Shown here in pieces: positions 9,020 through 17,301 of a stretch of DNA of 64,000 nt (position 1 is the stretch's first letter; every line of letters starts with the position of its first letter). Source of the DNA: Micropruina sonneratiae (GTDB taxonomy: Bacteria; Actinomycetota; Actinomycetes; Propionibacteriales; Propionibacteriaceae); contig NZ_JAPDHX010000001.1 in NCBI RefSeq assembly GCF_025972045.1, forward strand, positions 85,181-149,180, read 5' to 3'. Made by a program: the position numbers and the translations under genes. The notes below the pieces were generated by a model. That model was given only the letters and a program-made list of their open reading frames with translations, did no database searches and was not told the DNA's origin.

Positions 9020-10426
9020 ATGTCCGGCGGCGACGTGTTGCGCTTCGACCTGGCGGTCGACGGCGCAGTCGCCAACCTGACCGGCCAGGCCACCGGCATC
9101 CACCGGCTGGTCGGGCGCCCGCCGACGGAGTCGACGGCAACCGTGGTCGACACCGCCGACCACCGGCTGCTGGACTGGGGGATCGAACTGTCCCGCACGG
9201 TCGAGACCGGCCAGTGGGTGCTGCTGGCGCCCGGCTGGGAGCCGGTGCTGCCGGCGGAGTTGCGCACCGACGCCGAGGACGAGCTGCCCACCCGGCTGGC
9301 CGACCTGCTGGTGCCGTTCCGCCGTGGCGGCATCCTCGGCCCCAAGCTGAAGGTGGTGACCAGCCATCGCCGGTACACGTTGACCGACGCCGCCGGCGGC
9401 ACGTTCGGTGAGCTGACCGACCAACGAGTCCGGGTCTCGCACCACGGCGGCGGGTTGTGCGCCTTCCGCAACGTGACCATGCGCACCTCGGCACCGCTCA
9501 CCGCGCCGCAGCGGCAGGCCGTGCAGGCGGCCTTCGCCGCCGCGGGCGCGCGGCAGGTGGAGGCCTTCGACAGCATCGCCGGCCGGCTCGGGCTCGCCCA
9601 CCACAGCCGGCGACGGAGCCGGCTGTCGGCCCGCGCCCCGATCGAGGATTTCGTCAGCGCGCAGCTGGAATCCCGCTGGCGGGGGCTGCTGGCCGACGAT
9701 CTGGCGGCCCGGACCAGCGCCGACGACCCGGTCGCCCGGCGCGACCACCAGGCCGCCTTGCGGCGCCACCTGGAGACGCTGCGCCAGGAGCTGGACGGTC
9801 TGGAGACGCTGCTGGAGCCCTCGTGGGTGCGGTACGGCGAGCGGCTGATCGACGCGGCGTTGGCCGACACCGAGCGTCCGCTGCAGCACACCGAGCGCTG
9901 GCTGCGCATCCTCGACGTGCTGGCGCAGGGCAGCACCACCCCGCCGCTGCCGTATGTGAAGGGCCGGATCACCGGCCCGGTGCTGGCCCAGGAACTGGAG
10001 GCAGTGGTGCAGACCCTGCGCGACCAGTGCCGCACCCTCGAGGCGTACACCGACGACGAGCGCTGGGCGCGCGCCCACGTCGTCGCGGGGCGGGCGTCCG
10101 CCCTGAGCGCGCTGGCCAGGGACGTGTTCGGCAAGCCGGCCAAACAACTGCGCAAGCAGTTGGACGGCGTGACCGCGGCACTTGCTCCGACCGTCCGGGC
10201 GAACGCCGGGGAGATGACCGACCTGCACGAGTTGACCCCCGCGGAGGTGTTCGAGGCGGGCCGGGCCTACGAGCGGGCGATGCTGCGGGTCGACTACGCC
10301 CGCGAGGCCTTCGTCCGGGACTGGCCGCAGCTGTGGGAGGGACTACGGACGCGGGTGATCCGGCCCCGGGTGCCGCACCAGGCCGGTGACGCGACCGGGC
10401 CGTCCCAGCTGGGGGAGCAGTCGTGA
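9020..10426 (+). CDS. CYTH/CHAD-like domain protein
   Basis: A 468-residue soluble protein. Residues 1 to about 190 resemble a CYTH (triphosphate tunnel) domain, with alternating charged strands such as DWGIELSRTV and SHRRYTLTD. The strict ExExK signature at the start is not obvious. Residues from about 205 onward are helical and Arg/His-rich (RRDHQAALRRHLETLRQEL, HTERWLRILDVL), like the polyphosphate-binding CHAD domain. It lies six bases after topA and overlaps tmk by four bases (GTGA), so it belongs to the replication operon by position. Polyphosphate or triphosphate binding is an inference, and catalytic activity is uncertain. Confidence 0.65.
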   Translation: MSGGDVLRFDLAVDGAVANLTGQATGIHRLVGRPPTESTATVVDTADHRLLDWGIELSRTVETGQWVLLAPGWEPVLPAELRTDAEDELPTRLADLLVPFRRGGILGPKLKVVTSHRRYTLTDAAGGTFGELTDQRVRVSHHGGGLCAFRNVTMRTSAPLTAPQRQAVQAAFAAAGARQVEAFDSIAGRLGLAHHSRRRSRLSARAPIEDFVSAQLESRWRGLLADDLAARTSADDPVARRDHQAALRRHLETLRQELDGLETLLEPSWVRYGERLIDAALADTERPLQHTERWLRILDVLAQGSTTPPLPYVKGRITGPVLAQELEAVVQTLRDQCRTLEAYTDDERWARAHVVAGRASALSALARDVFGKPAKQLRKQLDGVTAALAPTVRANAGEMTDLHELTPAEVFEAGRAYERAMLRVDYAREAFVRDWPQLWEGLRTRVIRPRVPHQAGDATGPSQLGEQS

Positions 10427-11058
10427 CGGGCGCCTTCGTGGCTTTCGAGGGCGGCGACGGGGTGGGCAAGTCCACCCAGGTCCGGCTGCTGGCGCAGTGG
10501 GCACGCGAGAACGGGATCGCCGCCACCGTGACCTTCGAGCCCGGCGACACCGCCGCCGGCCAGGCGATCCGCCGGATCGTCCTCGACCCGGCCACCGGTG
10601 ACCTGGCGCCGCGGGCCGAGGCCCTGCTGTACGCCGCCGACAAGGCCCATCACCTGCACGCTGTGGTGCGCCCGGCACTGCGCCGCGGCGAGCTGGTGAT
10701 CTGTGACCGCTACGTGGACTCAATGCTCGCCTACCAGGGCGCGGGCCGGGTGCTCGACCTCGACGAGGTGACCTCGGTGGCCCGCTGGGCCACCGACGGG
10801 CTGCTGCCCGACCTGACCGTGCTGCTCGACCTGGACACCGAGCGGGCGGTCGGCACCATCGCCGAGCCCGACCGTCTCGAAGGGGCGGGGGCCGACTTCC
10901 ACCAGCGCGCGCGTCTGCTGTTCCTTGAGCTGGCGGCGGCCGAACCGGACCGCTACCTGGTGCTGCCGGCGCGCGAACCGCGCCGCGAACTCGCGGCCCG
11001 GGTGCGCGAGCGGGTGGAGCAGGTGCTGTCGGAGGTGGCTGGCAGGATCGAGCCATGA
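10423..11058 (+). CDS. tmk: thymidylate kinase (dTMP kinase)
   Basis: A 211-residue enzyme that phosphorylates dTMP to dTDP. It shows the P-loop EGGDGVGKST at residues 9-18, the dTMP-binding DRY motif in ICDRYVDSMLAYQGAGR, and the lid region near DRLEGAGADFHQR. Length is normal for the family. The GTG start overlaps the stop of the preceding gene by four bases, and the stop overlaps the holB ATG by four bases, so translation is probably coupled through all three genes. tmk-holB adjacency is a common bacterial arrangement. Confidence 0.96.
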   Translation: MTGAFVAFEGGDGVGKSTQVRLLAQWARENGIAATVTFEPGDTAAGQAIRRIVLDPATGDLAPRAEALLYAADKAHHLHAVVRPALRRGELVICDRYVDSMLAYQGAGRVLDLDEVTSVARWATDGLLPDLTVLLDLDTERAVGTIAEPDRLEGAGADFHQRARLLFLELAAAEPDRYLVLPAREPRRELAARVRERVEQVLSEVAGRIEP

Positions 11059-12194
11059 CGGTGTGGGCCGATTTGGTCGGGCAGGACGCCGCGGTCGAGG
11101 TGCTGCGCCGGGCCGTCGAGGGGGGCCAGCACGCGATGACGCACGCCTGGTTGATCACCGGGCCGCCCGGTTCCGGCCGGTCGAACGCGGCCCGGTCGTT
11201 CGCGGCCGCGCTGCAGTGCGAGCGCGGCGGCTGCGGCGAATGCACCGCCTGCCGCACCGCGCTGTCCGGGGCACACCCCGACGTCACGCTGGTGCGCACC
11301 GAGCAGTTGTCGATCGGTGTCGACGAGGTCCGCGAGCTCGTCCGGCGCGCCGCCATGTCCCCGACCCTGGGCCGCTACCAGGTGCTGGTCGTCGAGGACG
11401 CCGACCGGGTCACCGAGCGCGGTGCGGACGCCCTGCTCAAGAGCATCGAGGAGCCCGCCCCCCGGACGGTGTGGCTGCTGTGTGCGCCCACGCCGGACGA
11501 CGTGGTGGTGACTATCCGCTCCCGCTGCCGCCGGCTCGAGCTGGCCACGCCGTCCACCCGGGCGGTCGCCGACCTGCTGGTGCGTCGCGACGGCGTCCCC
11601 GCCGAACTGGCCTCGTACGCGGCCCGGGTGGCGCAGGGCCACATCGGCCGGGCACGCATGCTGGCCCGCAACGAGGCGGCCCGGATCCGCCGGGCCGAGC
11701 TGCTGAAGCTGCCCAGCCGGCTGGCGTCGCTGCCCGACTGCCTGACCGCCGCCGCCAACCTGGTCGAGGCCTCGGGCGAGGAGGCGGCGGCCAGTACCGC
11801 CGACGTCGACGCACGCGAGAAGGCCGAGCTCTCCGACGCGCTCGGCTTCGGGGCCAAGGGGGCACGCCCGCGCAACGCCCAGGCTGCCCTGCGCGAACTG
11901 GAGGAGCAGCAGAAGGCGCGCGCCAAGCGGTTGCAGCGCGACGCCCTCGACCGGGTGCTGACCGAGCTCACCACCTACTACCGCGACGTGCTGCTGCTGC
12001 AGACCACGACGTCCACCGACCTGATCAACGCCGAGCTGCGTCCCGAGCTCGAGGCGATGGCCAAGCGCGACCAGCCCGAGGCCACGCTGCGCCGGATCGA
12101 CGCCATCCTGGCCTGCCGCGAGGCCCTCGAGGGCAATGTGGCCCCGCTGCTGGCGATGGAGTCCCTCATGGTGGCGGTCGCCGGACGCCCCTGA
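11055..12194 (+). CDS. holB: DNA polymerase III subunit delta prime
   Basis: A 379-residue clamp-loader subunit. The AAA+ fold is clear. As expected for delta prime, the P-loop is degenerate (GPPGSGRSN, Arg replacing the catalytic Lys, residues 36-44). A zinc-binding cluster of four cysteines lies at 55, 60, 63 and 66 (CERGGCGECTAC). The Walker B region reads VLVVEDADRV. ATG overlaps the tmk stop by four bases. The last seven codons lie in the first unit of a 30-base tandem repeat that continues past the stop. Confidence 0.95.
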   Translation: MTVWADLVGQDAAVEVLRRAVEGGQHAMTHAWLITGPPGSGRSNAARSFAAALQCERGGCGECTACRTALSGAHPDVTLVRTEQLSIGVDEVRELVRRAAMSPTLGRYQVLVVEDADRVTERGADALLKSIEEPAPRTVWLLCAPTPDDVVVTIRSRCRRLELATPSTRAVADLLVRRDGVPAELASYAARVAQGHIGRARMLARNEAARIRRAELLKLPSRLASLPDCLTAAANLVEASGEEAAASTADVDAREKAELSDALGFGAKGARPRNAQAALRELEEQQKARAKRLQRDALDRVLTELTTYYRDVLLLQTTTSTDLINAELRPELEAMAKRDQPEATLRRIDAILACREALEGNVAPLLAMESLMVAVAGRP

Positions 12195-12272
12195 CGGTCG
12201 GGTGGCGATCCCGGACGCCCCTGACGGTCGGGTGGCGGTCGCCGGACGCCCCTGACGGTCGGGTGGTGATCC
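12181..12272. repeat. three tandem copies of a 30/31-base repeat at the 3' end of holB
   Basis: Units begin CCGGACGCCCCTGACGGTCG at 12181, 12211 and 12242, with only a few base differences (GGTGGCGATC, GGTGGCGGTC, GGTGGTGATC). The first copy contains the holB stop codon. The repeat therefore looks like a duplication of the gene end into the intergenic DNA. Confidence 0.9.
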
Positions 12273-12307
12273 CGGACCTGCGGCCTCCCGCCGGCTGTCC
12301 CGGGCTC

Positions 12308-12415
12308 GGCCGATCTCGACATCGGCGCCTGCTTTCGCCAACGCCCGACACTTTCGTGTTGTAACGCGAGATCATCGGCCCAACCCGAAAGTCATCGGTG
12401 ATGTCGAGATCGGCC
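12308..12415. other. intergenic element bounded by a perfect 16-base inverted repeat
   Basis: GGCCGATCTCGACATC (12308-12323) is exactly complementary to GATGTCGAGATCGGCC (12400-12415), with 76 bases between. The interior also has a shorter complementary pair, ACTTTCG near 12350 and CGAAAGT near 12386. There is no T tract. This lies in the only gene-free gap over 300 bases (12195-12545). Apart from this element, the tandem repeat and the next gene's ribosome-binding site, I see nothing else in the gap. It could be a terminator, an intergenic repeat family or a small RNA. Confidence 0.6.
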
Positions 12416-12545
12416 GGGCACGCCGGCCCACACGCGACGCGGTGAGTATCGCGACCTCCTGTCAATCCGCCCGCCCTGGAGTGTCGGTCGTCCGTGCCGG
12501 CAGCGGCGGCAGGCACGATAGAAGCCACCCTGTGGATGGAGGAAC

Positions 12546-13319
12546 ATGACCACGGTTCACGAGCAGACTTCCCCGTTCGCGCCACAGCACGGCAGCGAAC
12601 AGCTCGATGACGGTCGCGACCGCGCCCAGTCGGCCACCGACTTCGACCCGGCGTCCAACGACTACCGCCCCGCCGACGACTCGATCTTCCGGGTCAGCGA
12701 CGATACGGGCAACCTGCATTTGATCGACGACGAGGCCGAGGCAGAGACGACCGCCGAACAGCGCAAGCTCGCCGCCGAGCGGGCCGCCCGGCGCGAGGCG
12801 CGTGAGGCTGCCCTGGCCGCACCGGACGCGGGCGTGGCGCCCGTGCCCGAACCGGTGGTGCTCACCAAGCGCACCACCGACGGCTTCCTGGGGTCGGTTT
12901 CGCTGTTCCTGCTGCGCCTGGTGGTGGCGGCGATCATGGCCGTGCGCGGCCTGGAGATCGTGACCAACCTGCCCGCGGCCGAGGCGAAGTTCGCGACCAC
13001 CATCATTCCCGAGCCGAAGATCATGGCCCTGGTCACCGGCGTCGCCGCCCTGGCGATCGCGGTGGCGCTGGTGTTCGGTCTGCTCACCCGGCTGGCGGGG
13101 CTGGGCGTGACGCTGATCACCGCCGGAGCCCTGGTGTTCGTGTTGTGGGGCAACTGGAGCCCGTTCGTGACCGGCCAGTCCGGCTTCATCGGCGAGCTCG
13201 AGTTGCTGCTGGCCGGCGTCGGCCTGGTGTTCCTGTGCATCGGCGCGGGCGGCTTCAGCCTCGATCGCAGCTTCCGCAAGAGCCGCGAGAAGGATCGGCT
13301 GGCCGACCAGGCCGAATGA
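12546..13319 (+). CDS. DoxX-family membrane protein with long acidic N-terminus
   Basis: A 257-residue protein. The first 115 or so residues are polar and acidic with a charged helix (AEQRKLAAERAARREAREAA). About four hydrophobic segments follow, near 121-142, 160-178, 183-201 and 213-234, with the DoxX-like pattern LFLLRLVVAAIMAVRGLEI and a GFIGELELLLAGVGL segment. DoxX-like proteins are small four-helix membrane proteins tied to thiol or redox homeostasis in some species. The function here is not determined. GGAGG six bases upstream supports the ATG. Confidence 0.75.
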   Translation: MTTVHEQTSPFAPQHGSEQLDDGRDRAQSATDFDPASNDYRPADDSIFRVSDDTGNLHLIDDEAEAETTAEQRKLAAERAARREAREAALAAPDAGVAPVPEPVVLTKRTTDGFLGSVSLFLLRLVVAAIMAVRGLEIVTNLPAAEAKFATTIIPEPKIMALVTGVAALAIAVALVFGLLTRLAGLGVTLITAGALVFVLWGNWSPFVTGQSGFIGELELLLAGVGLVFLCIGAGGFSLDRSFRKSREKDRLADQAE

Positions 13320-13357
13320 GACCCGACGGCAGCGCCGGCGGCATTGGCGAGGTTGGC

Positions 13358-13363
13358 TAGATT
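13358..13363 (+). promoter_or_regulatory. leaderless-type -10 box
   Basis: TAGATT is followed by exactly six bases and the GTG at 13370, which favours that start over the in-frame GTG at 13364. Confidence 0.5.
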
Positions 13364-13369
13364 GTGCGC

Positions 13370-14965
13370 GTGCACTCTCTTCCTCGCTGGGCCGCCGGCG
13401 CTGTTGCGCTGCTCACCCTGAGCGCGTGCACCCCGGGCGAGGTGCCCTCACCGTCCGCTTCCAGCCCGGCAACGACATCCACGGCGTCCGCGACGCCCGC
13501 CGGTGAGGTGATCGGCATCTCGCAGACCCCGGCGCTGCAGGTGGACCGGCCCCGCTTCGAGAAGTCCTCGGCCACGCCCGACGGCTTCGAGGACGCCCCG
13601 TCCGGCGAGGGCCTTTCCGGCTATCTCGGGCAGGACGTCGACTGGCGCACCTGCGGCGGCGAGTACACGTGCGCCTCGGTGCTGGCGCCGCTCGACTACG
13701 CCAACCCGTCCGATCAGGCGATCACGCTGGCGCTGGCCAAGAAGGAGGCAACGAAGTCGCCCAAGCTCGGCACGCTGTTCGTCAACCCGGGCGGGCCCGG
13801 GGCGTCCGGCCGCAACCTGGTCACCTATTTCGCCTCCAAGGGCCTCGAGCAGTACGACATCGTCGGCTGGGATCCGCGCGGCACCAACGCCTCCACCCCG
13901 GTGAAGTGCTTCGACGATGAGGCGACCGACGCGTTCAACCAGCTGGACGCCTCACCCGATGAAGAGGCCGAGACCAACGCGCTGATCGCCGGCACCTACG
14001 AGTTCGGCAAGTCGTGCTGGGAGAACAGCGGCGAGCTGCTCAACCACATCTCGACCATCGACACCGTCCGCGACCTCGACCTGCTGCGCGACCTGGTGGG
14101 CGACGAGAAGCTGTCCTACCTGGGCTACTCCTACGGCACCCAGATCGGCTCGTTCTACGCCGACCTGTTCCCGCAGCGGGTGGGCCGGCTGGTGCTGGAC
14201 GCCGCGGTCGACATCACCGACGACGAGTCGGTCATTCAGGCGATGGGCTTCGACCTCGCGCTGGGCAACTTCGCCAGTTGGTGCGCCGAGCACAGCTGCG
14301 ACCTGGGCGACAGCAAGGAAGCCGTGCTGACGACCCTCACCGACTTCCTCGACAAGCTGGACGCCCGCCCGCTCGAGGTGGGCGACCGCACCCTCACCCA
14401 GACGCTGGCCGCGACCGGCATCGCCGCCTACATGTACGGCGGCATCCCCGCCTGGCAGGTGCTGGCCAAGGACCTGCGCGCCGCGCTCGACGGCGACGGC
14501 CAGGCACTGCTGAAGTCCTCCGACGGGCTCAACGACCGCAGCGACGACGGCAGCTACGGCTCCCTGTTCTACTCGTTCCCGGCGATCGGCTGCGCCGACT
14601 CGACCGATGACGGCGTCGTGGACGCCGAGAAGAAGTGGGTCGAGGACCAGGCCAAGGCGCCCATCTACGGCAAGTACTTCGGCCCGGGGTACACCTGCGC
14701 ACTGTGGCCGGTGCACAGCTCCCCGCAGTTCAAGCCGACCGGGTCGGGCGCCGCGCCCATCGTGGTGGTCGGCGCGACCGGCGACCCGGCCACGCCCTAT
14801 CAGAACGCGGTCACGATGGCGCAGCAGCTCGAGTCCGGCGTCCTGCTCACCTACGAGGGCGAGGGCCACGGCACGTTCGGCGGCAAGTCCACCTGCATCG
14901 ACAACGCGGTCATCGCCTACCTGACCAAGGGGACGGTGCCCGCCGACGGCACCACCTGCCAGTAG
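13370..14965 (+). CDS. secreted lipoprotein alpha/beta hydrolase (tripeptidyl aminopeptidase-like)
   Basis: A 531-residue protein with a lipoprotein signal ending in the lipobox LSAC at about residue 20. A Ser/Thr/Pro-rich linker and an alpha/beta-hydrolase domain follow. The oxyanion region is NPGGPGASG, the nucleophile elbow GYSYGT (Ser at about 254), the acid GATGDPATPY and the base GEGHGTF. This is the TAP/SlpD-like family of exported peptidases that remove N-terminal peptides from substrates. A paralogue lies at 32508. Start chosen from the leaderless -10. No partner genes adjoin it. Confidence 0.88.
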   Translation: MHSLPRWAAGAVALLTLSACTPGEVPSPSASSPATTSTASATPAGEVIGISQTPALQVDRPRFEKSSATPDGFEDAPSGEGLSGYLGQDVDWRTCGGEYTCASVLAPLDYANPSDQAITLALAKKEATKSPKLGTLFVNPGGPGASGRNLVTYFASKGLEQYDIVGWDPRGTNASTPVKCFDDEATDAFNQLDASPDEEAETNALIAGTYEFGKSCWENSGELLNHISTIDTVRDLDLLRDLVGDEKLSYLGYSYGTQIGSFYADLFPQRVGRLVLDAAVDITDDESVIQAMGFDLALGNFASWCAEHSCDLGDSKEAVLTTLTDFLDKLDARPLEVGDRTLTQTLAATGIAAYMYGGIPAWQVLAKDLRAALDGDGQALLKSSDGLNDRSDDGSYGSLFYSFPAIGCADSTDDGVVDAEKKWVEDQAKAPIYGKYFGPGYTCALWPVHSSPQFKPTGSGAAPIVVVGATGDPATPYQNAVTMAQQLESGVLLTYEGEGHGTFGGKSTCIDNAVIAYLTKGTVPADGTTCQ

Positions 14966-14984
14966 CGGCCACCCGCGGGGGGTC

Positions 14985-15024
14985 GATCCACTTAGGGCAC
15001 CGACATCGGTGCCCGATCTGGATC
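14985..15024. terminator. nested palindrome between the peptidase gene and tRNA-Thr
   Basis: GGGCACCGA (14995-15003) and TCGGTGCCC (15006-15014) pair almost without a loop. Outside them GATCCA (14985-14990) pairs with TGGATC (15019-15024). There is no T run. It is either a factor-assisted terminator for the peptidase gene or a binding site. Confidence 0.45.
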
Positions 15025-15125
15025 AACCTCGGCAGCGTGTGCGGGTCGCCCCTCGCACCCGGCGACGAATCGCCTGCGGTGCGGTCACTGCCCTATAGTT
15101 GGTCCTCGGCCGGTTCGTCCGGCAG

Positions 15126-15201
15126 GCCGCCTTAGCTCAGTTGGCAGAGCGATTCACTCGTAATGAATAGGTCTGGGGTTCGACTCCCCAAGGCGGCTCC
15201 A
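15126..15201 (+). tRNA. tRNA-Thr, anticodon CGT, CCA encoded
   Basis: The cloverleaf folds cleanly. The acceptor stem is GCCGCCT/AGGCGGC. The D arm is GCTC/GAGC. The anticodon stem is ATTCA/TGAAT around loop CTCGTAA, so the anticodon is CGT and reads ACG. The T arm is TGGGG/CCCCA around TTCGACT. Discriminator T and an encoded CCA end at 15201. TATAGT at 15094-15099 is a good -10 about 27 bases upstream. Confidence 0.97.
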
Positions 15202-15208
15202 CCCTCGG

Positions 15209-16171
15209 TCAGGGCCGGATGACGATCTTTCCGTCCAGCGTGCCCTGCGCCATCGCCGCGAAGCCCTCGGCGGCGTCCGCCAGGGGCAGCACCCGGTCGA
15301 TCACGGGCCGCACCCCGGTGCGCTCCAGCAGCGCCAGCAAACCACCGAACTCCTCGATGGTGCCCATCGTCGAGCCGATCACCCGCAGCTGTTGGAAGAA
15401 CACCCGGTTGAGCTCGGCGGGCGGGTTGAAGCCGCTGGTCGCGCCGGCGCAGACGATCGTGCCGCCCGGCCGCAGCGAGCGCAGCGAGTGCGCCCAGGTG
15501 GCCTCGCCGACGGTTTCGATCACCGCGTCCACCCGTTCGGGCAACCGGGTGCCCGGCTCGAAGGCGGCGTCCGCGCCCCGCTCGAGCGCCGCAGCCCGCT
15601 TCGCCTCGGACGACCCGGTCACCCAGGCGCGCAAGCCGAGCGCGCCGGCCAGCACCGTCGCGGCCGACGCCACCCCGCCGGAGGCGCCCTGGATCAGCAC
15701 CGTGTCGCCGGCCGAGAGCCCCGAGTCGTGGGTGAGCATCCGGTAGGCGGTCAGCCACGCCGTGGGCAGGCAGGACGCCTGCTCGGCGCTCAGCCAGTCG
15801 GGCCGGTCGACCAGATTGCGTTCGGGCACCGTGACGAAGCCCGCCATCGTGCCCTGGTGCAGCTCCGACAGCAGGGTGCGCTTCGGGTCGAGGGTCTCGT
15901 CGCCGCTCCAGCCGTCGGACGCGATCACCGCGTGCACGATCACCGGCCGGTCACCGACGCGACCGGCGGCGTCCGTGCCCAGGATCATCGGCATCCGCTC
16001 GGCGGGCAGTCCCACACCGGCCAGCGACCACAGGTCGTGCCGGTTCAGCGAAGCGGCCTCGACCTCGACCACCGCCCAGCCCTCGGCCGGCTGCGGTTCT
16101 GGTCGCTCACCGACTCTCAGGGCGGCGAGCGGTTCGGTGCGGTCAGCGGATTCGACGTAGGCGGCAAGCAT
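15209..16171 (-). CDS. zinc-independent medium-chain dehydrogenase/reductase (quinone oxidoreductase-like)
   Basis: A 320-residue MDR-superfamily oxidoreductase. The N-terminal GroES-like domain has EVEAASLNRHDLWSLAG. The Rossmann domain carries the nucleotide-binding turn IQGASGGVASAA. I see no structural-zinc cysteine cluster and no catalytic Cys/His pair, so an NADPH-dependent quinone or enone reductase is likelier than an alcohol dehydrogenase. It lies 32 bases downstream of cysE. A -10 (TAGCCT, 16178-16183) six bases before the ATG suggests its own leaderless promoter. The gene ends only eight bases past the convergent tRNA. Confidence 0.82.
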   Translation of the reverse strand: MLAAYVESADRTEPLAALRVGERPEPQPAEGWAVVEVEAASLNRHDLWSLAGVGLPAERMPMILGTDAAGRVGDRPVIVHAVIASDGWSGDETLDPKRTLLSELHQGTMAGFVTVPERNLVDRPDWLSAEQASCLPTAWLTAYRMLTHDSGLSAGDTVLIQGASGGVASAATVLAGALGLRAWVTGSSEAKRAAALERGADAAFEPGTRLPERVDAVIETVGEATWAHSLRSLRPGGTIVCAGATSGFNPPAELNRVFFQQLRVIGSTMGTIEEFGGLLALLERTGVRPVIDRVLPLADAAEGFAAMAQGTLDGKIVIRP

Positions 16172-16177
16172 GCCTTC

Positions 16178-16183
16178 AGGCTA
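16178..16183 (-). promoter_or_regulatory. leaderless-type -10 box of the MDR gene
   Basis: On the minus strand TAGCCT is followed by GAAGGC and the ATG at 16171. There is no separate -35 consensus. Confidence 0.5.
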
Positions 16184-16203
16184 TGCCCGCGGCGGCCGGC
16201 CGC

Positions 16204-16995
16204 TCAATCACGATCGCCGAGGGTGAGGTCGGGGTCGACCAGCTCCTCGGGAAAGACGTGCGCGGGGTAGTTGACCGGCCGGGCCGGGACACCCGCCACC
16301 GTGGTGAAGGCCGGCACGTCCTCGAGAACCACCGAACCGGCGCCGATCTTGGCGCCCTCGCCGATCTCGATGTTGCCCAGCACCTTCGCGCCGGCGCCGA
16401 TCATCACGCCTCGGCGGATCTTCGGGTGCCGGTCGCCGCCCACCTTGCCGGTGCCGCCCAGGGTGACCTCGTGCAGCATCGAGAAGTCGTCCTCGATCAC
16501 CGCCGTCTCGCCGATCACGATCGAGGTGGCGTGGTCGAACAGGATGCCCTTGCCGATCCGTGCCCCGGGATGGATGTCGACGGCGAAGATCTCGGAGATC
16601 TGGCTCTGCAGGTACAGCGCCAGCGGGGCGCGTCCCTTCACCCAGTAGTAGTGCGCGACCCGATAGGCCTGCAGGGCGTGGAAGCCCTTGAAGTACAACA
16701 GCGGCACCGAGTAGCCGCGGGTGGCGGGGTCGCGGCTGAGCACGGCGCGCAGGTCCTCGCGGAACGCCAGTCCGATGCTGCGGTCGTTGTCGAAGGCCTC
16801 GTCGATCAGCGCCCGCAGGGTCAGCGAGGTGATCGTCGGGCTGCCCAGCTTGGACGCCAGGATGTAGGACAGGGCGTCCTCGAGCCGATCGTGGGCGAGG
16901 ACGACGGTGTGCAGGTAGCTGGCCAGCGCCGGCTCCGCCTCGGCGGACTCGGAGGCCTCGATACGGATGCGGCGCCAGATTTCGTCGTGCGGCAT
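16204..16995 (-). CDS. cysE: serine O-acetyltransferase
   Basis: A 263-residue enzyme making O-acetylserine from serine and acetyl-CoA, the first dedicated step of cysteine synthesis. The N-terminal helical domain includes DPATRGYSVPLLYFKGFHALQ. The C-terminal left-handed beta helix has hexapeptide repeats with the catalytic region DIHPGARIGKG and the acetyl-CoA loop LGGTGK...GDRHPKI. The tail VAGVPARPV is typical. AAAGG precedes the ATG at 16995. A long in-phase extension upstream is not real because it crosses a cysteine-rich leader ORF. That leader, at 17061-17141, probably ties expression to cysteinyl-tRNA supply. Confidence 0.95.
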   Translation of the reverse strand: MPHDEIWRRIRIEASESAEAEPALASYLHTVVLAHDRLEDALSYILASKLGSPTITSLTLRALIDEAFDNDRSIGLAFREDLRAVLSRDPATRGYSVPLLYFKGFHALQAYRVAHYYWVKGRAPLALYLQSQISEIFAVDIHPGARIGKGILFDHATSIVIGETAVIEDDFSMLHEVTLGGTGKVGGDRHPKIRRGVMIGAGAKVLGNIEIGEGAKIGAGSVVLEDVPAFTTVAGVPARPVNYPAHVFPEELVDPDLTLGDRD

Positions 16996-17060
16996 GGCGT
17001 GCCTTTCGGATGCGTGAGAGATGGTTGCTGGTCGGGTGCGCGCGGGCGCGGTGAGTGGTC

Positions 17061-17141
17061 TCAGCCGAGGCGACAACAGCAACACATGCACATCAGCGCG
17101 CGGACGGTGCGCGCGGTGAGCGATGTCACTCTCATGTGCAT
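17061..17141 (-). CDS. poly-cysteine leader peptide (uORF) of cysE
   Basis: A 26-codon ORF reading MHMRVTSLTARTVRAL and then MCMCCCCRLG, with five cysteines in six codons just before the stop. It lies 65 bases upstream of cysE in the same direction. Poly-cysteine uORFs of this kind are known in mycobacteria and relatives. Ribosome stalling at the Cys run when cysteine is short exposes the downstream gene. TAGGTT (17148-17153) lies six bases before the ATG, so the uORF is probably leaderless, as in mycobacteria. GC-rich segments inside the uORF and in the spacer could pair. Attenuation here is inferred, not shown. Confidence 0.85.
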   Translation of the reverse strand: MHMRVTSLTARTVRALMCMCCCCRLG

Positions 17142-17147
17142 GGCGCC

Positions 17148-17153
17148 AACCTA
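17148..17153 (-). promoter_or_regulatory. -10 box of the cysE leader transcript
   Basis: TAGGTT on the minus strand, six bases before the leader ATG, placing the transcription start at or next to the A of that ATG. Confidence 0.5.
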
Positions 17154-17301
17154 ACAGCGGAGCCCGGCCCCGGCCGAGCCCCGGATCACCCTCTGGTCGC
17201 CTCAACGCCTCGAGTGCGGAACCTATTTCCACCCCGAAGGGACGATGCCGGGTGCTGGTGCGGCTGGTAGAACGGGCGGTGGACAACGACGGGAGAAACC
17301 G

